Assembly: GCA_030695905.1 (NCBI GenBank)
Contig: JAUYOL010000031.1
Coordinates: forward strand, 1-37,069
Source: Candidatus Omnitrophota bacterium
GTDB lineage: Bacteria > Omnitrophota > Gorgyraeia > 2-01-FULL-45-10
Reading direction: 5' to 3'
Length of the DNA stretch: 37,069 nt
Below, piece by piece: positions 13,253-20,200 of the stretch. Made by a program: the position numbers and the translations under genes. The notes under the pieces are model-generated. The model searched no databases, was not told the DNA's origin, and saw only the letters and a list, made by a program, of their open reading frames with translations. Within the stretch, counting starts at the first letter, position 1. Each line of letters begins with the position of its first letter.

Positions 13253-14374
13253 ATGAAGTATATTTGGGAACGCAAAAACTGGTTTGATTTCAAATATGAC
13301 AACGCGGTTTTACTTAAACCATTAAGTGAACTACGTGTATTACAAGGTAAGCTATTAGGGCGCCTTGCGTCTTTGGACATCAAGCTTGAAACTGAGGCCC
13401 AAGGTGCTATTCTAGTTGAAGAAACCGTTCGTACCGCAGAAATCGAAGGGCAAAAGCTAAATCGTGATGAAGTCCGATCATCGGTAGCTGTGAAGCTTGG
13501 CCTACCGTATGGCGTAGGTCCACATAATAGGAATATTGACGGCCTCGTAGATGTTTTACTGGACGCCGTTCGTTTTCACGATAAACCTCTAACGCTCGAA
13601 CGGCTTAATGGCTGGCACGCAGCATTGTTCCCTACAGGTTATTCCGGATTAAGAAAGATTAAAACCGGTAAGCCAAGAGGCGATGAGCTTATGCAAATAG
13701 TGTCCGGTCCTGCCGGTAAGGAAAAAGTACATTTTGAGGCATTGCCAAGAGATCGCCTCGATGAGGAGATGCGACTTTTCCTAAAATGGTGGAATTCATC
13801 TCAAGGTAGCTCTGACGGCATACTGCGTGCCGCTGTTGCTCATCTGCGTTTTTTAACGATCCATCCTTATGAAGATGGCAATGGGCGACTTGCACGGGCT
13901 ATAACAGATATGGCGTTAGCGCAGGATGAAAAGATGAGGGTGAGGTTTTACAGCGTCTCTTCCCAGGTTATGCGTTCGAGAAATGAATACTATAATATCC
14001 TCGAAGGTGTACAACGTTGCCGTATTGAGCCAACAGAATGGTTTTTGTGGTTTATTAAATGTATTACTATGTCTATCGAGGATTCACGCGATATCATAGC
14101 AAATGTCTTTATGAAGATCGATTTCTGGAACCAGCACGCCCAAGATGAGCTTAATGATAGGCAGAAGAAGATTATCAATCGTATGTTGGAGCTAGGTCCG
14201 GGTAATTTTACCGACGGGCTGACGACGCGAAAATATGTAAGTATAACAAAAGCAAGCCGTGCTACGGCATTCCGTGAGATTTCAGATATGCTAGATAAAA
14301 AGATACTACACCAATTGTCCGGCAAGGGCCGCAGTGTTCACTATGATTTAATCTGGCCGCAGGTAGGGAAGTAG
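13253..14374 (+). CDS. Fic-domain AMP-transferase with N-terminal autoinhibition
   Basis: A 373-residue Fic protein that likely attaches AMP to target hydroxyls using ATP. The N-terminal MKYIWERKNWFDFKYD is the DUF4172 start, which fixes ATG 13253 over the upstream TTG. The inhibitory motif T-A-E-I-E-G (about 61-66) matches the S/T-x-x-x-E-G/N helix that blocks the active site from the N-terminus. The catalytic motif HPYEDGNGRLARA (about 204-216) is intact, including His and the two arginine-side positions. The C-terminus (ILELGPGNFTDGLTTRKYVSITKASRATAFRE type) looks like a winged helix. It is a single gene with its own promoter and a downstream terminator. Confidence 0.92.
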   Translation: MKYIWERKNWFDFKYDNAVLLKPLSELRVLQGKLLGRLASLDIKLETEAQGAILVEETVRTAEIEGQKLNRDEVRSSVAVKLGLPYGVGPHNRNIDGLVDVLLDAVRFHDKPLTLERLNGWHAALFPTGYSGLRKIKTGKPRGDELMQIVSGPAGKEKVHFEALPRDRLDEEMRLFLKWWNSSQGSSDGILRAAVAHLRFLTIHPYEDGNGRLARAITDMALAQDEKMRVRFYSVSSQVMRSRNEYYNILEGVQRCRIEPTEWFLWFIKCITMSIEDSRDIIANVFMKIDFWNQHAQDELNDRQKKIINRMLELGPGNFTDGLTTRKYVSITKASRATAFREISDMLDKKILHQLSGKGRSVHYDLIWPQVGK

Positions 14375-14438
14375 AGAGGCGGGTCGTTTTGACGCAGAAA
14401 GGCGTCTCTAACGTGCTTGATCCAGCGACCCTAAATTT

Positions 14439-14457
14439 GACGCCACTGCGAACCATA
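14439..14457 (+). repeat. 19-bp direct repeat, right copy
   Basis: Identical to 254-272 and in the same orientation. Here it follows the fic gene and precedes a large hairpin. Confidence 0.75.
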
Positions 14458-14470
14458 AAAGGCTTGAAAT

Positions 14471-14560
14471 GGGGCCATCCCACAAAGTGACATCTTAGTA
14501 CATGGAGTGTCCCCATGTGGGATGGGCCTAATAGCGAGAGGTTTCCCCTCGGCTTATATG
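14471..14560 (+). repeat. Structured intergenic repeat, copy B
   Basis: An outer stem pairs GGGCCATCCCACA-like bases (14471-14484) with TGTGGGATGGGCC (14516-14528). Nested inside is CATGG-AGTGTCC-CCATG (14501-14517). GAGAGGTTTCCCCTCGGCT (14536-14554) repeats 3820-3838 exactly. The gap 14375-14691 holds this, the 19-bp repeat, a terminator and the next promoter; no gene is seen. Confidence 0.65.
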
Positions 14561-14577
14561 ATAAGAACCTCAACATT

Positions 14578-14614
14578 AAAGCCTATGATCGGAACATCAG
14601 TCATAGGCTTTTTC
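14578..14614 (+). terminator. Rho-independent terminator
   Basis: AAAGCCTATGA (14578-14588), a 12-base loop and TCATAGGCTTT (14601-14611) form an 11-bp stem running into a T tract. It would end transcripts from the fic side before the next operon. Confidence 0.8.
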
Positions 14615-14633
14615 ATTATTTTTAATAAAATAC

Positions 14634-14676
14634 TTGAGAAAGTGAAATATATATCGTATTATCCATATAATACGAT
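14634..14676 (+). promoter_or_regulatory. ArsR promoter with palindromic operator
   Basis: TTGAGA (14634-14639), a 17-base spacer and TATTAT (14657-14662). A perfect inverted repeat ATCGTATTAT-CCAT-ATAATACGAT (14653-14676) covers the -10, a typical ArsR repressor site. Confidence 0.8.
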
Positions 14677-14691
14677 TAAGGATATGTGCGC

Positions 14692-14958
14692 ATGATTTCC
14701 GATTATAAAAAAGAAAGCGAGATCTTAAAAGCGCTGGCCCATCCGATACGCCTTAAGATGGTAGAAGGCTTAATGCATAATGAGTGCAATGTAAAAAAAA
14801 TAGTAAAAGCTTTAAGGATCCCGCAGTCCACAGCCTCGCAGCATCTGGCACTCCTTAAGGCCAAGGGAATAGTCCAGATGAGAAAAGAAGGCGTTAAGAC
14901 GTGTTATCGTGTCCTTGATGCCAAGATCTCCGAACTGATAAAAATATTGGGTAAATAA
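14692..14958 (+). CDS. ArsR-family regulator
   Basis: An 88-residue ArsR/SmtB repressor. LKALAHPIRLKMVEGLM, the recognition helix IPQSTASQHLALLKAKG and the wing QMRKEGVKTCYRVLD are all present. Only one cysteine lies in the classic alpha-3 region (NECNVKK) with another at KTCYR, so a metal or redox signal is possible but the canonical CxC is missing. ATG 14692 is chosen over GTG 14686 because AGGA lies nine bases upstream. The palindrome over its promoter implies autoregulation. The C_GCAxxG gene starts 16 bases downstream and is probably its target. Confidence 0.92.
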   Translation: MISDYKKESEILKALAHPIRLKMVEGLMHNECNVKKIVKALRIPQSTASQHLALLKAKGIVQMRKEGVKTCYRVLDAKISELIKILGK

Positions 14959-14974
14959 ATATCACAGGTGAGCC

Positions 14975-15334
14975 ATGAGTGTTGCGAAAGCGAAAGCATA
15001 TTATACTGATAGAAGCGGTCCTAAGAAACTGAATTGCGCCCAGGTGGTAATAGCGGCGTTCAGGGAGAAATTCGATTTAGATGAAAATACTGTTCATCTA
15101 TTTGCGTCTTTTGGCAGCGGCAGAGCTCCGGAAGGCGAATGCGGAGCTCTATACGCCGCAAAATTTATTTTAGACAAGAATTATCAGGATAAAACAGAAG
15201 AATGCCGTAATATATTCATGTCTAAAGCAGGTTCTATAAAGTGCAAGGAGATAAGACGGCTTAAGAAGCTTTCGTGTATCGGTTGTGTCGAAACGGCGGC
15301 GGGTTTTCTTGATAAGGCCGGCAAAAGTTGGTAA
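14975..15334 (+). CDS. C_GCAxxG_C_C family redox protein
   Basis: A 119-residue cytoplasmic protein with the family's spaced cysteines: NCAQVVIAAF, the ECGALYAAKFIL segment carrying C-G-A, then EECRNIF, IKCKEI and the final SCIGCVETAA. The family is described as putative redox-active or metal-cluster binding, often beside oxidoreductases. It is co-transcribed with the ArsR gene, so redox or metal stress is a plausible inducer. Length fits the family's shorter members. It converges with the tiny minus-strand gene that ends at 15365. Confidence 0.9.
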   Translation: MSVAKAKAYYTDRSGPKKLNCAQVVIAAFREKFDLDENTVHLFASFGSGRAPEGECGALYAAKFILDKNYQDKTEECRNIFMSKAGSIKCKEIRRLKKLSCIGCVETAAGFLDKAGKSW

Positions 15335-15364
15335 AGGTACGTGTTCGCTCTTTTTTTAATTGAG

Positions 15365-15523
15365 TTATTGGTTTGTCGCGATACTTTGATCTGGAGCTTG
15401 GCCCTCTTCTTCCTTAGACTGGGCATTCTTCTTTTCTAATTTTTTCTGTTCTTTTTCTTCTCTCTTCTTTTTCTTCGCCAATTCTCTTTGGTATTTCTTA
15501 TACGAATAGTTATCTCTGGCCAC
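15365..15523 (-). CDS. Small Lys/Glu-rich conserved protein
   Basis: Reading the minus strand from GTG at 15523 gives a 52-residue protein starting MARDNYSYKKYQRELAKKKK and continuing with alternating Lys/Glu and a polar tail. This opening (R-D-N-Y-S-x-K-K-x-Q-x-E-L-x-K-K-K-K) is widely conserved among small bacterial proteins of unknown function. AAAGGAGG lies a few bases upstream of the GTG, a strong ribosome site. It is strongly helical and charged, suggesting a nucleic-acid or ribosome partner, but that is a guess. It is the last gene of the nitronate monooxygenase operon. Confidence 0.75.
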   Translation of the reverse strand: MARDNYSYKKYQRELAKKKKREEKEQKKLEKKNAQSKEEEGQAPDQSIATNQ

Positions 15524-15546
15524 GCATCCTCCTTTTGTCTTTAATT

Positions 15547-15699
15547 TTATGCATGTGTTACAGCAGCAGCCTGCTTGGCTAAAGCTATATGCTGATGAAC
15601 ATGACAGTATGCCGAGAAATTATATATGCTTAAAAGCTGCTTACAGCTGCCGAGCTTGCAAAATCTGCGTTTTTTTATAGATCTTACTATCTTAGCCAT
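15547..15699 (-). CDS. Small putative zinc-binding protein
   Basis: A 50-residue protein on the minus strand beginning MAKIVRSIKKRRFCKLGSCK and containing SIYNFSAYCHVHQH. The spaced C-x4-C ... C-H-x-H-Q pattern with the S-I-Y-N core resembles small treble-clef-like zinc proteins found in many bacteria. The start codon lies one base after the stop of the upstream nitronate monooxygenase gene, so the two are translationally coupled. Function unknown; binding of RNA or DNA is possible. Confidence 0.7.
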   Translation of the reverse strand: MAKIVRSIKKRRFCKLGSCKQLLSIYNFSAYCHVHQHIALAKQAAAVTHA

Positions 15700-15700
15700 A

Positions 15701-16798
15701 TTATTGCCTCTTTTCATTATTTAGTTCACGCAGCGCCTCGCCTGCAATTTCATCCACCAGCTCTTTTACCGATACGATTTTTTTAACTCTCGATACATTA
15801 CTACCGGCAAAAACAACAGCATTATCTATGTCGCCCTGCGCCGCGTTACAAAGGGCTTTGGCGATACAGTATGGCGCGGTTGCCGGATCGCATGTCCTAA
15901 GACATTTATAGCGGCAATTGAATGGAACCCTTTCGCCGGAAATAAGTCTGTCCGTGAAGCGGTTTTTAATTGCCCTGGCAGGCATCCCGACAGGGCTGTC
16001 GATTATGATGACGTCATCACTACCGGCTTCCAGGTACTTAGATTTAAATTTTTCTGAAACCGAACACTCAAAAGTCGTGACAAAGCGCGTAGCCATCTGG
16101 ACTGCCCCGGCTCCCATATTTAAAAATCGCGCCATGTCTTTGCCATCAAAAATACCGCCCGCAGGGATTACCGGTATGTGCGCGTTATATTCTTTTTCGT
16201 ATCCACTTGCCATCTTTAAGACCGAAGTAAACAGATCCTCAACCCGCTCTTCCGTATGTCCGAGTAAATCGGCAAGCTTGAATCCTATATGTCCGCCTGC
16301 CATAGAACCCTCTACCACAATCGCGGCGGGCAATATATTGTACCGTTTTTTCCAGGTCTTGATGATTAGGTCGGCTGCCCGCGCCGATGAAACTATAGGA
16401 ATAAGTTTCGTGGATGACCCTTCAGTGTACTCCGGCAGTTTTAGAGGTAATCCCGCCCCCGATACGATGAAATCCGTATGTTCTTTAGCAGCGGTCCTTA
16501 CAAGATCCTCAAAGTTGCTCAATGCTACCATGATGTTGACCCCAACAACGCCTCGGGTCAATCGCTTTGCTTCTCTTATCTCATTGCTAAGGGCTTCATT
16601 AGAAGCCTCAACAAATTCTCTTCCTTGTTCATCTATGCCATATGCTAATCCAACACTGGCAATAGTTCCTGCGCCGCCGCAATTGGCTACTGCGCTTGCC
16701 AGAGACGCAGTCGACACCTGGACTCCCATGCCTCCCTGGACGATAGGCACCTTGACTTCAAGATCACCTATTAAAAGCGGCTTTAACGTATTAATCAT
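15701..16798 (-). CDS. Nitronate monooxygenase / 2-nitropropane dioxygenase family
   Basis: A 365-residue FMN-dependent TIM-barrel enzyme. The N-terminal PLLIGDLEVKVPIVQGGMGV, the VVGVNIMVAL strand, the VEGSMAGGHIGF loop with the catalytic-type histidine, and the phosphate-binding PVIPAGGIFDG are diagnostic. The family oxidises nitronates, and related FabK enzymes reduce enoyl-ACP; these cannot be separated safely here. An unusual feature is a cysteine cluster near the C-terminus (NCRYKCLRTCDPATAPYC) that might hold a metal or disulfide. It is the first gene of a three-gene minus-strand operon with two tiny proteins. GGTGAT precedes the ATG. Confidence 0.88.
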   Translation of the reverse strand: MINTLKPLLIGDLEVKVPIVQGGMGVQVSTASLASAVANCGGAGTIASVGLAYGIDEQGREFVEASNEALSNEIREAKRLTRGVVGVNIMVALSNFEDLVRTAAKEHTDFIVSGAGLPLKLPEYTEGSSTKLIPIVSSARAADLIIKTWKKRYNILPAAIVVEGSMAGGHIGFKLADLLGHTEERVEDLFTSVLKMASGYEKEYNAHIPVIPAGGIFDGKDMARFLNMGAGAVQMATRFVTTFECSVSEKFKSKYLEAGSDDVIIIDSPVGMPARAIKNRFTDRLISGERVPFNCRYKCLRTCDPATAPYCIAKALCNAAQGDIDNAVVFAGSNVSRVKKIVSVKELVDEIAGEALRELNNEKRQ

Positions 16799-16851
16799 GT
16801 AAAATCACCTTTCCAAATAGCCCACGAAGAATTTCTTATGTTTCAAAAAAA

Positions 16852-16882
16852 TTGGGACGTGTTAAAATGTAACACGTCCCAA
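16852..16882 (-). terminator. Rho-independent terminator (minus strand)
   Basis: A perfect 13-bp stem (TTGGGACGTGTTA / TAACACGTCCCAA, five-base loop) is followed on the minus strand by seven T. It ends the CxxC-protein transcript before the nitronate monooxygenase gene. Confidence 0.9.
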
Positions 16883-16914
16883 TAGTTACAATTATGTTTC
16901 AATGAACTTATTAT

Positions 16915-17079
16915 TTAACGCCCGCTATTCTTGCGTTTAGAGAAACAATCCTTGCAATATACCGGACGATCTTCTCTTGGCTTAAACGGCACTTCACATT
17001 CTTTCTTGCAATCTGCGCAGGTCGCTTTATGCATCTCTCTTGGACCTGAACCGAATCCACCGCCGCCTTGATACCCCAT
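16915..17079 (-). CDS. Small CxxC-type zinc-binding protein
   Basis: A 54-residue protein from the ATG at 17079, which has AGGAGG just upstream; longer in-frame starts extend into the rubrerythrin promoter and are rejected. It begins MGYQGGGGFGSGPREMHK and contains C-A-D-C-x3-C-E-V-P-F-x-P and C-K-D-C: two CxxC pairs about 18 residues apart, a zinc-ribbon layout common in candidate-phylum and deltaproteobacterial genomes. The glycine-rich start and basic end suggest nucleic-acid binding, unproven. It is divergent from rubrerythrin and followed by a strong terminator. Confidence 0.88.
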   Translation of the reverse strand: MGYQGGGGFGSGPREMHKATCADCKKECEVPFKPREDRPVYCKDCFSKRKNSGR

Positions 17080-17203
17080 GTTGCCTCCTTTTTTAACCTT
17101 GACTAAGGATCCTTTCACGTTTGAAACGCCCCTCAGCCTTTCGCGTATTATACCTTTAAATGGACAAAAACTCAAGCATAATAAAAATACGGGAAGATTT
17201 TGC

Positions 17204-17231
17204 TTGTCTGGGCCGTTTATTCGGATATAAT
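17204..17231 (+). promoter_or_regulatory. Promoter of the rubrerythrin gene
   Basis: TATAAT (17226-17231) with TTGTCT (17204-17209, 16-base spacer) or TTGCTT (17200-17205, 20-base spacer) upstream. The transcript would have a leader of about 28 bases carrying GGAGGG. Confidence 0.6.
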
Positions 17232-17264
17232 GGACAGCACACAAAATATAGGAGGGTTAAAGGC

Positions 17265-17843
17265 ATGTTAAAATCGATTAAAGGCACCAAGACAGAGAAA
17301 AATCTATTAAAAGCGTTTGCTGGTGAATCGCAGGCAAGAAACAGGTACACATATTTCGCCTCAGCCGCGAAGAAAGAAGGTTTTGAACAGATAGCAAACA
17401 TATTTACCGAGACAGCCGAGAATGAGAAGGAGCATGCCAAGGTATTTTTTAAGCATCTTGAAGGCGGCGACGTCGAAATAACGGCTACGTATCCCGCAGG
17501 CGCGATAAAAGACACAAAAACAAACCTTGGGGAGGCAGCCGCCGGAGAGAATTTAGAATGGACAACGCTATACTCAGATTTTGCGAAGATAGCCAAGGAT
17601 GAGGGTTTCCCGGAAGTGGCAAGGTCATTTGAGCAGATTGCGAAAGTTGAGAAATTTCACGAGTCGCGATATAGGAAGTTGATCAATAACATAGCGAATA
17701 AAGAAATCTTCGGCAAGAAGGTGTCAGTGAAGTGGCACTGTATAAATTGCGGATATGTAACTGAGGGTAGCGAAGCGCCGAAGGAATGTCCGGCCTGCAA
17801 GCATCCGCAAAGCTACTATGAGGTTTTGGCTGAAAACTTTTGA
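17265..17843 (+). CDS. rbr: Rubrerythrin
   Basis: A 192-residue non-haem di-iron peroxidase that removes hydrogen peroxide in anaerobes using electrons from rubredoxin-type partners. The ferritin-like domain has [19 protein letters not shown] and the iron-ligand segments [12 protein letters not shown] and [13 protein letters not shown]. The C-terminal rubredoxin-like domain has C-I-N-C and C-P-A-C. GGAGGG precedes the chosen ATG, giving the standard family length. Its 3' end overlaps the convergent radical SAM gene by 28 bases. Confidence 0.97.
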   Translation: MLKSIKGTKTEKNLLKAFAGESQARNRYTYFASAAKKEGFEQIANIFTETAENEKEHAKVFFKHLEGGDVEITATYPAGAIKDTKTNLGEAAAGENLEWTTLYSDFAKIAKDEGFPEVARSFEQIAKVEKFHESRYRKLINNIANKEIFGKKVSVKWHCINCGYVTEGSEAPKECPACKHPQSYYEVLAENF

Positions 17844-18784
17844 GCGAAGTTAGTTAATAGGTAGTGGCAGAAGAAACAATGGTTCCGGGTCTTGCCGGGG
17901 AAGCGCGCGCCATTTTTTTCAAGAGAGCGTCTTATAGAATGTAGCCCCTTGCCGAATATTGCCGATACAAATCTATTTTTCCCGGCGTTACCAAGAAGTT
18001 TTTTCGGAGTATCTGTTTTAATGGAGCCTATTGTAAGTATATCCGAATCGTTTGCGTACCCGCAGCACGGCTTTACCGTTCCATCCGCAAGCACAAAGAA
18101 TGCGTTTCCCGGCCCACGGCAAAAGTCATCCTTGAACCATTTTCCATCCCATAGGTCTTTTAATTTCGCGGCTTTTCCTACGGCAGACAGATCAAGATAA
18201 AATATTTTTATAAATAATCCAGCTCTTCTTATAGACGCATTTTTTGGTGAACTAAATTTTATATGGGCCTTTAAGACGTGCGCCAGCCGTGCTAAAATCT
18301 TGCGAGTTTGGCCATCTTTCGCGCCTATTACCGCGGCAATAGACACTATGTCAGGCCGGTTAAATATATCTATTGCCGTTTCTATGAATAGAGCAACTTT
18401 CTTAAGGTCCTGGCGGTGGAATGCGTCAACGCTGACGCATATATCGCCATCATAGCCAGCGTCGAATATTTTCTTAAGCTTTACGGTTAACTCATTTTTT
18501 GTGCCAAACCATACAGCGTTTGTCATTATGCGGTTAAAAGATATATTTCGGTGTATAGCTTCTTTTATGATATTACTTAATGAGCCTGTTGCGAGGAAAG
18601 GTTCGCCGCCTGTAAATCCGACACGCTTGATTCCGAAATCTGCGCAAGCGTTAATAAATTTTATGGCGGTTTTGGTATTTAGGGAAGATCGTCCTTTTTT
18701 GACAGCACAATGGGAGCAGGTGAGGTTGCACCGGCCTGTTAGTGAAAATAAAATTTCACTGGGCTTAAATCGAAGCTTCTTCAT
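17816..18784 (-). CDS. Radical SAM protein with cysteine-rich C-terminus
   Basis: A 322-residue radical SAM enzyme. The 4Fe-4S motif is CNLTCSHC (C-x3-C-x2-C) near residue 19, followed by FTGGEPFLA, the SAM-contact glycine-rich segment. The C-terminal third has [14 protein letters not shown] and CFFCHYL, resembling a SPASM-like second cluster region. Such enzymes modify peptides or nucleotides; no precursor peptide is recognisable nearby. Its promoter sits so close to the ATG that the mRNA should be leaderless. Last bases overlap rubrerythrin's end. Confidence 0.88.
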   Translation of the reverse strand: MKKLRFKPSEILFSLTGRCNLTCSHCAVKKGRSSLNTKTAIKFINACADFGIKRVGFTGGEPFLATGSLSNIIKEAIHRNISFNRIMTNAVWFGTKNELTVKLKKIFDAGYDGDICVSVDAFHRQDLKKVALFIETAIDIFNRPDIVSIAAVIGAKDGQTRKILARLAHVLKAHIKFSSPKNASIRRAGLFIKIFYLDLSAVGKAAKLKDLWDGKWFKDDFCRGPGNAFFVLADGTVKPCCGYANDSDILTIGSIKTDTPKKLLGNAGKNRFVSAIFGKGLHSIRRSLEKNGARFPGKTRNHCFFCHYLLTNFAQKFSAKTS

Positions 18785-18793
18785 AATGGCTAT

Positions 18794-18823
18794 ATTATAG
18801 GAGATAATGGCCTATAAGGTCAA
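18794..18823 (-). promoter_or_regulatory. Leaderless promoter of the minus-strand radical SAM gene
   Basis: On the minus strand: TTGACC (18823-18818), an 18-base spacer, TATAAT (18799-18794), then nine bases to ATG 18784. The start point would fall within about three bases of the start codon. Confidence 0.75.
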
Positions 18824-18842
18824 TAGTCGGCCCGAATTTACT

Positions 18843-18870
18843 TTGATAATAACCGTATTAGGGTTATAAT
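18843..18870 (+). promoter_or_regulatory. Leaderless promoter of the plus-strand radical SAM gene
   Basis: TTGATA (18843-18848), a 16-base spacer and TATAAT (18865-18870), then eight bases to ATG 18879. There is no room for a ribosome site. Confidence 0.75.
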
Positions 18871-18878
18871 TGTCAAAT

Positions 18879-19841
18879 ATGAATGCAAGGCCAAAGATAA
18901 TAAACACCCCGTTTAATTATTACTTCGGGGTATTTTTGAATTTAAACTGCAGCCTGCCGTGTGAATACTGTGTGCAGAAGATAACCCTGCCGGATGTGCA
19001 GATTGCCCATTATCCGATAGTGTCAGGCGCTAAGTGGGTAGAGGCCCTTAATAGCGTAGCGGGCAGGACAAAGAAGCGGTTTTTCAGGTTTCCGAAGAAA
19101 AAGAAGATATCTATTACGGGCGGAGAGCCGACCCTGCACCCCGATTTTGTGTATATACTCAATAATCTGGATAATGACTGGAAGATCACGGTCACGTCAA
19201 ATTTTACATCGCCGTTTTTTGACAAAGGCATAAAGCAGTTAAAAGCCATCAGAAGAAGGCGAAGCCTGAAATTCAATGCCTCGTACCATTTTATGTATAC
19301 GCCTATAGAAAAATTCATAGAAAATGTGCAGAAAGTAAAAAAGGCGGGGCATATGGTGCACAGCCTTTTCATAGTGGCTCACCCGGCGCATATGGAAAAG
19401 ATAGAGGAGTGCAGGCAGAAATTATTGAAGATCCATCCTGTGGTGAAGCTGCAGAGATTTTTTGGCCGGCACGAAGGCAAATTATATCCCTGTGAAGATG
19501 CCTATAATGTTGTTTGCGAACAGGAAGACGGCATAAGAAACTACGAAGCTTACAGGGAGGGGTTTAATCAGAAGGGTAAGCAGGATATATACTGCAGGAT
19601 GAGAAAAGTTCTTTTCGCGCCGAACGGCGATATATATAATTGCCATTATAAGCTTTACACGGCCCACAAAGATAAGTTTGGGAATATCTTTAATGAAGAT
19701 GTTTACATAATAATGCCGGAAGAGTTCTTTTTGTGCCACGATTATGGTTTTTGCAATCCCTGCGATTCCGAAGGGCACTCTTTCAAAAGACTGGATGGCA
19801 GCCAAGTCAACATAGGCGAAAAACCGGCAGTACGCACCTAA
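18879..19841 (+). CDS. Radical SAM protein
   Basis: A 320-residue radical SAM enzyme starting at ATG 18879; a TTG three codons upstream lies inside the -10 box. The cluster motif is CSLPCEYC (C-x3-C-x2-C), followed by ISITGGEPTLHPDF. The barrel continues with ITVTSNF and LKFNASYHF strands. The second half carries scattered cysteines (PCED, CEQE, YCRM, NCHY, LCHDYGFCNPC), which may bind an auxiliary cluster. Substrate unknown. It is divergent from the other radical SAM gene but not closely similar to it. No ribosome site is visible; the promoter geometry predicts leaderless translation. Confidence 0.85.
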   Translation: MNARPKIINTPFNYYFGVFLNLNCSLPCEYCVQKITLPDVQIAHYPIVSGAKWVEALNSVAGRTKKRFFRFPKKKKISITGGEPTLHPDFVYILNNLDNDWKITVTSNFTSPFFDKGIKQLKAIRRRRSLKFNASYHFMYTPIEKFIENVQKVKKAGHMVHSLFIVAHPAHMEKIEECRQKLLKIHPVVKLQRFFGRHEGKLYPCEDAYNVVCEQEDGIRNYEAYREGFNQKGKQDIYCRMRKVLFAPNGDIYNCHYKLYTAHKDKFGNIFNEDVYIIMPEEFFLCHDYGFCNPCDSEGHSFKRLDGSQVNIGEKPAVRT

Positions 19842-19874
19842 TGGAATTGGATAGAAAATAGTTTTTATAATTTT

Positions 19875-19951
19875 GCGCCCGTAGCTCAATTGGATCGAGT
19901 GGCTGGATTCGAACCAGTAGGTTGGGTGTTCGATTCACCCCGGGCGCGCCA
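19875..19951 (+). tRNA. tRNA-Arg (anticodon TCG)
   Basis: Acceptor GCGCCCG pairs with CGGGCGC. The anticodon loop ATTCGAA gives TCG. The T arm is GGGTG-TTCGATT-CACCC and CCA is encoded. Length 77 bases. It lies 17 bases before tRNA-Leu. Confidence 0.95.
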
Positions 19952-19968
19952 CCAAACTACTTTATCGT

Positions 19969-20051
19969 GCGGACGTGGTGGAACTGGCATACACGTACGG
20001 CTTAGGACCGTATGCGAAAGCATGAGAGTTCAACTCTCTCCGTCCGCACCA
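19969..20051 (+). tRNA. tRNA-Leu (anticodon TAG)
   Basis: A class II tRNA of 83 bases with a variable arm. Acceptor GCGGACG pairs with CGTCCGC, the anticodon loop CTTAGGA gives TAG, and CCA is encoded at the end. Confidence 0.95.
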
Positions 20052-20088
20052 TTTGTTCTACATATATTACGCCGCTTTTATCACATCT

Positions 20089-20133
20089 AAACATAACCGT
20101 TTTACCCACCGGGTGGGTAAAACGGTTATGTTT
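20089..20133. terminator. 45-base perfect palindrome, likely terminator of the tRNA pair
   Basis: Two 22-base arms (20089-20110 and 20112-20133) are exact reverse complements with a single base between them. The centre reads CCCACC-G-GGTGGG and the ends are A/T-rich (AAAC...GTTT). It could stop transcription from the tRNA pair or act as a REP-type site. Confidence 0.7.
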
Positions 20134-20164
20134 GTTAAGCAATAAAAAATTTAGAATATTATAG

Positions 20165-20192
20165 TTGTCATTGTAACGTATTATGGTATGAT
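20165..20192 (+). promoter_or_regulatory. Leaderless promoter of the giant protein gene
   Basis: TTGTCA (20165-20170), a 16-base spacer and TATGAT (20187-20192), then eight bases to ATG 20201. No ribosome site fits. Confidence 0.7.
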
Positions 20193-20200
20193 ATTATGGT

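Noticed and set aside
142-14685. CRISPR array or cas genes
   Set aside because: Repeats are few, irregularly spaced and palindromic; no regular spacer pattern and no Cas-like protein.
15918-16802. Long plus-strand frame of 294 codons
   Set aside because: It is antisense to the well-supported nitronate monooxygenase and has no family-like motifs.
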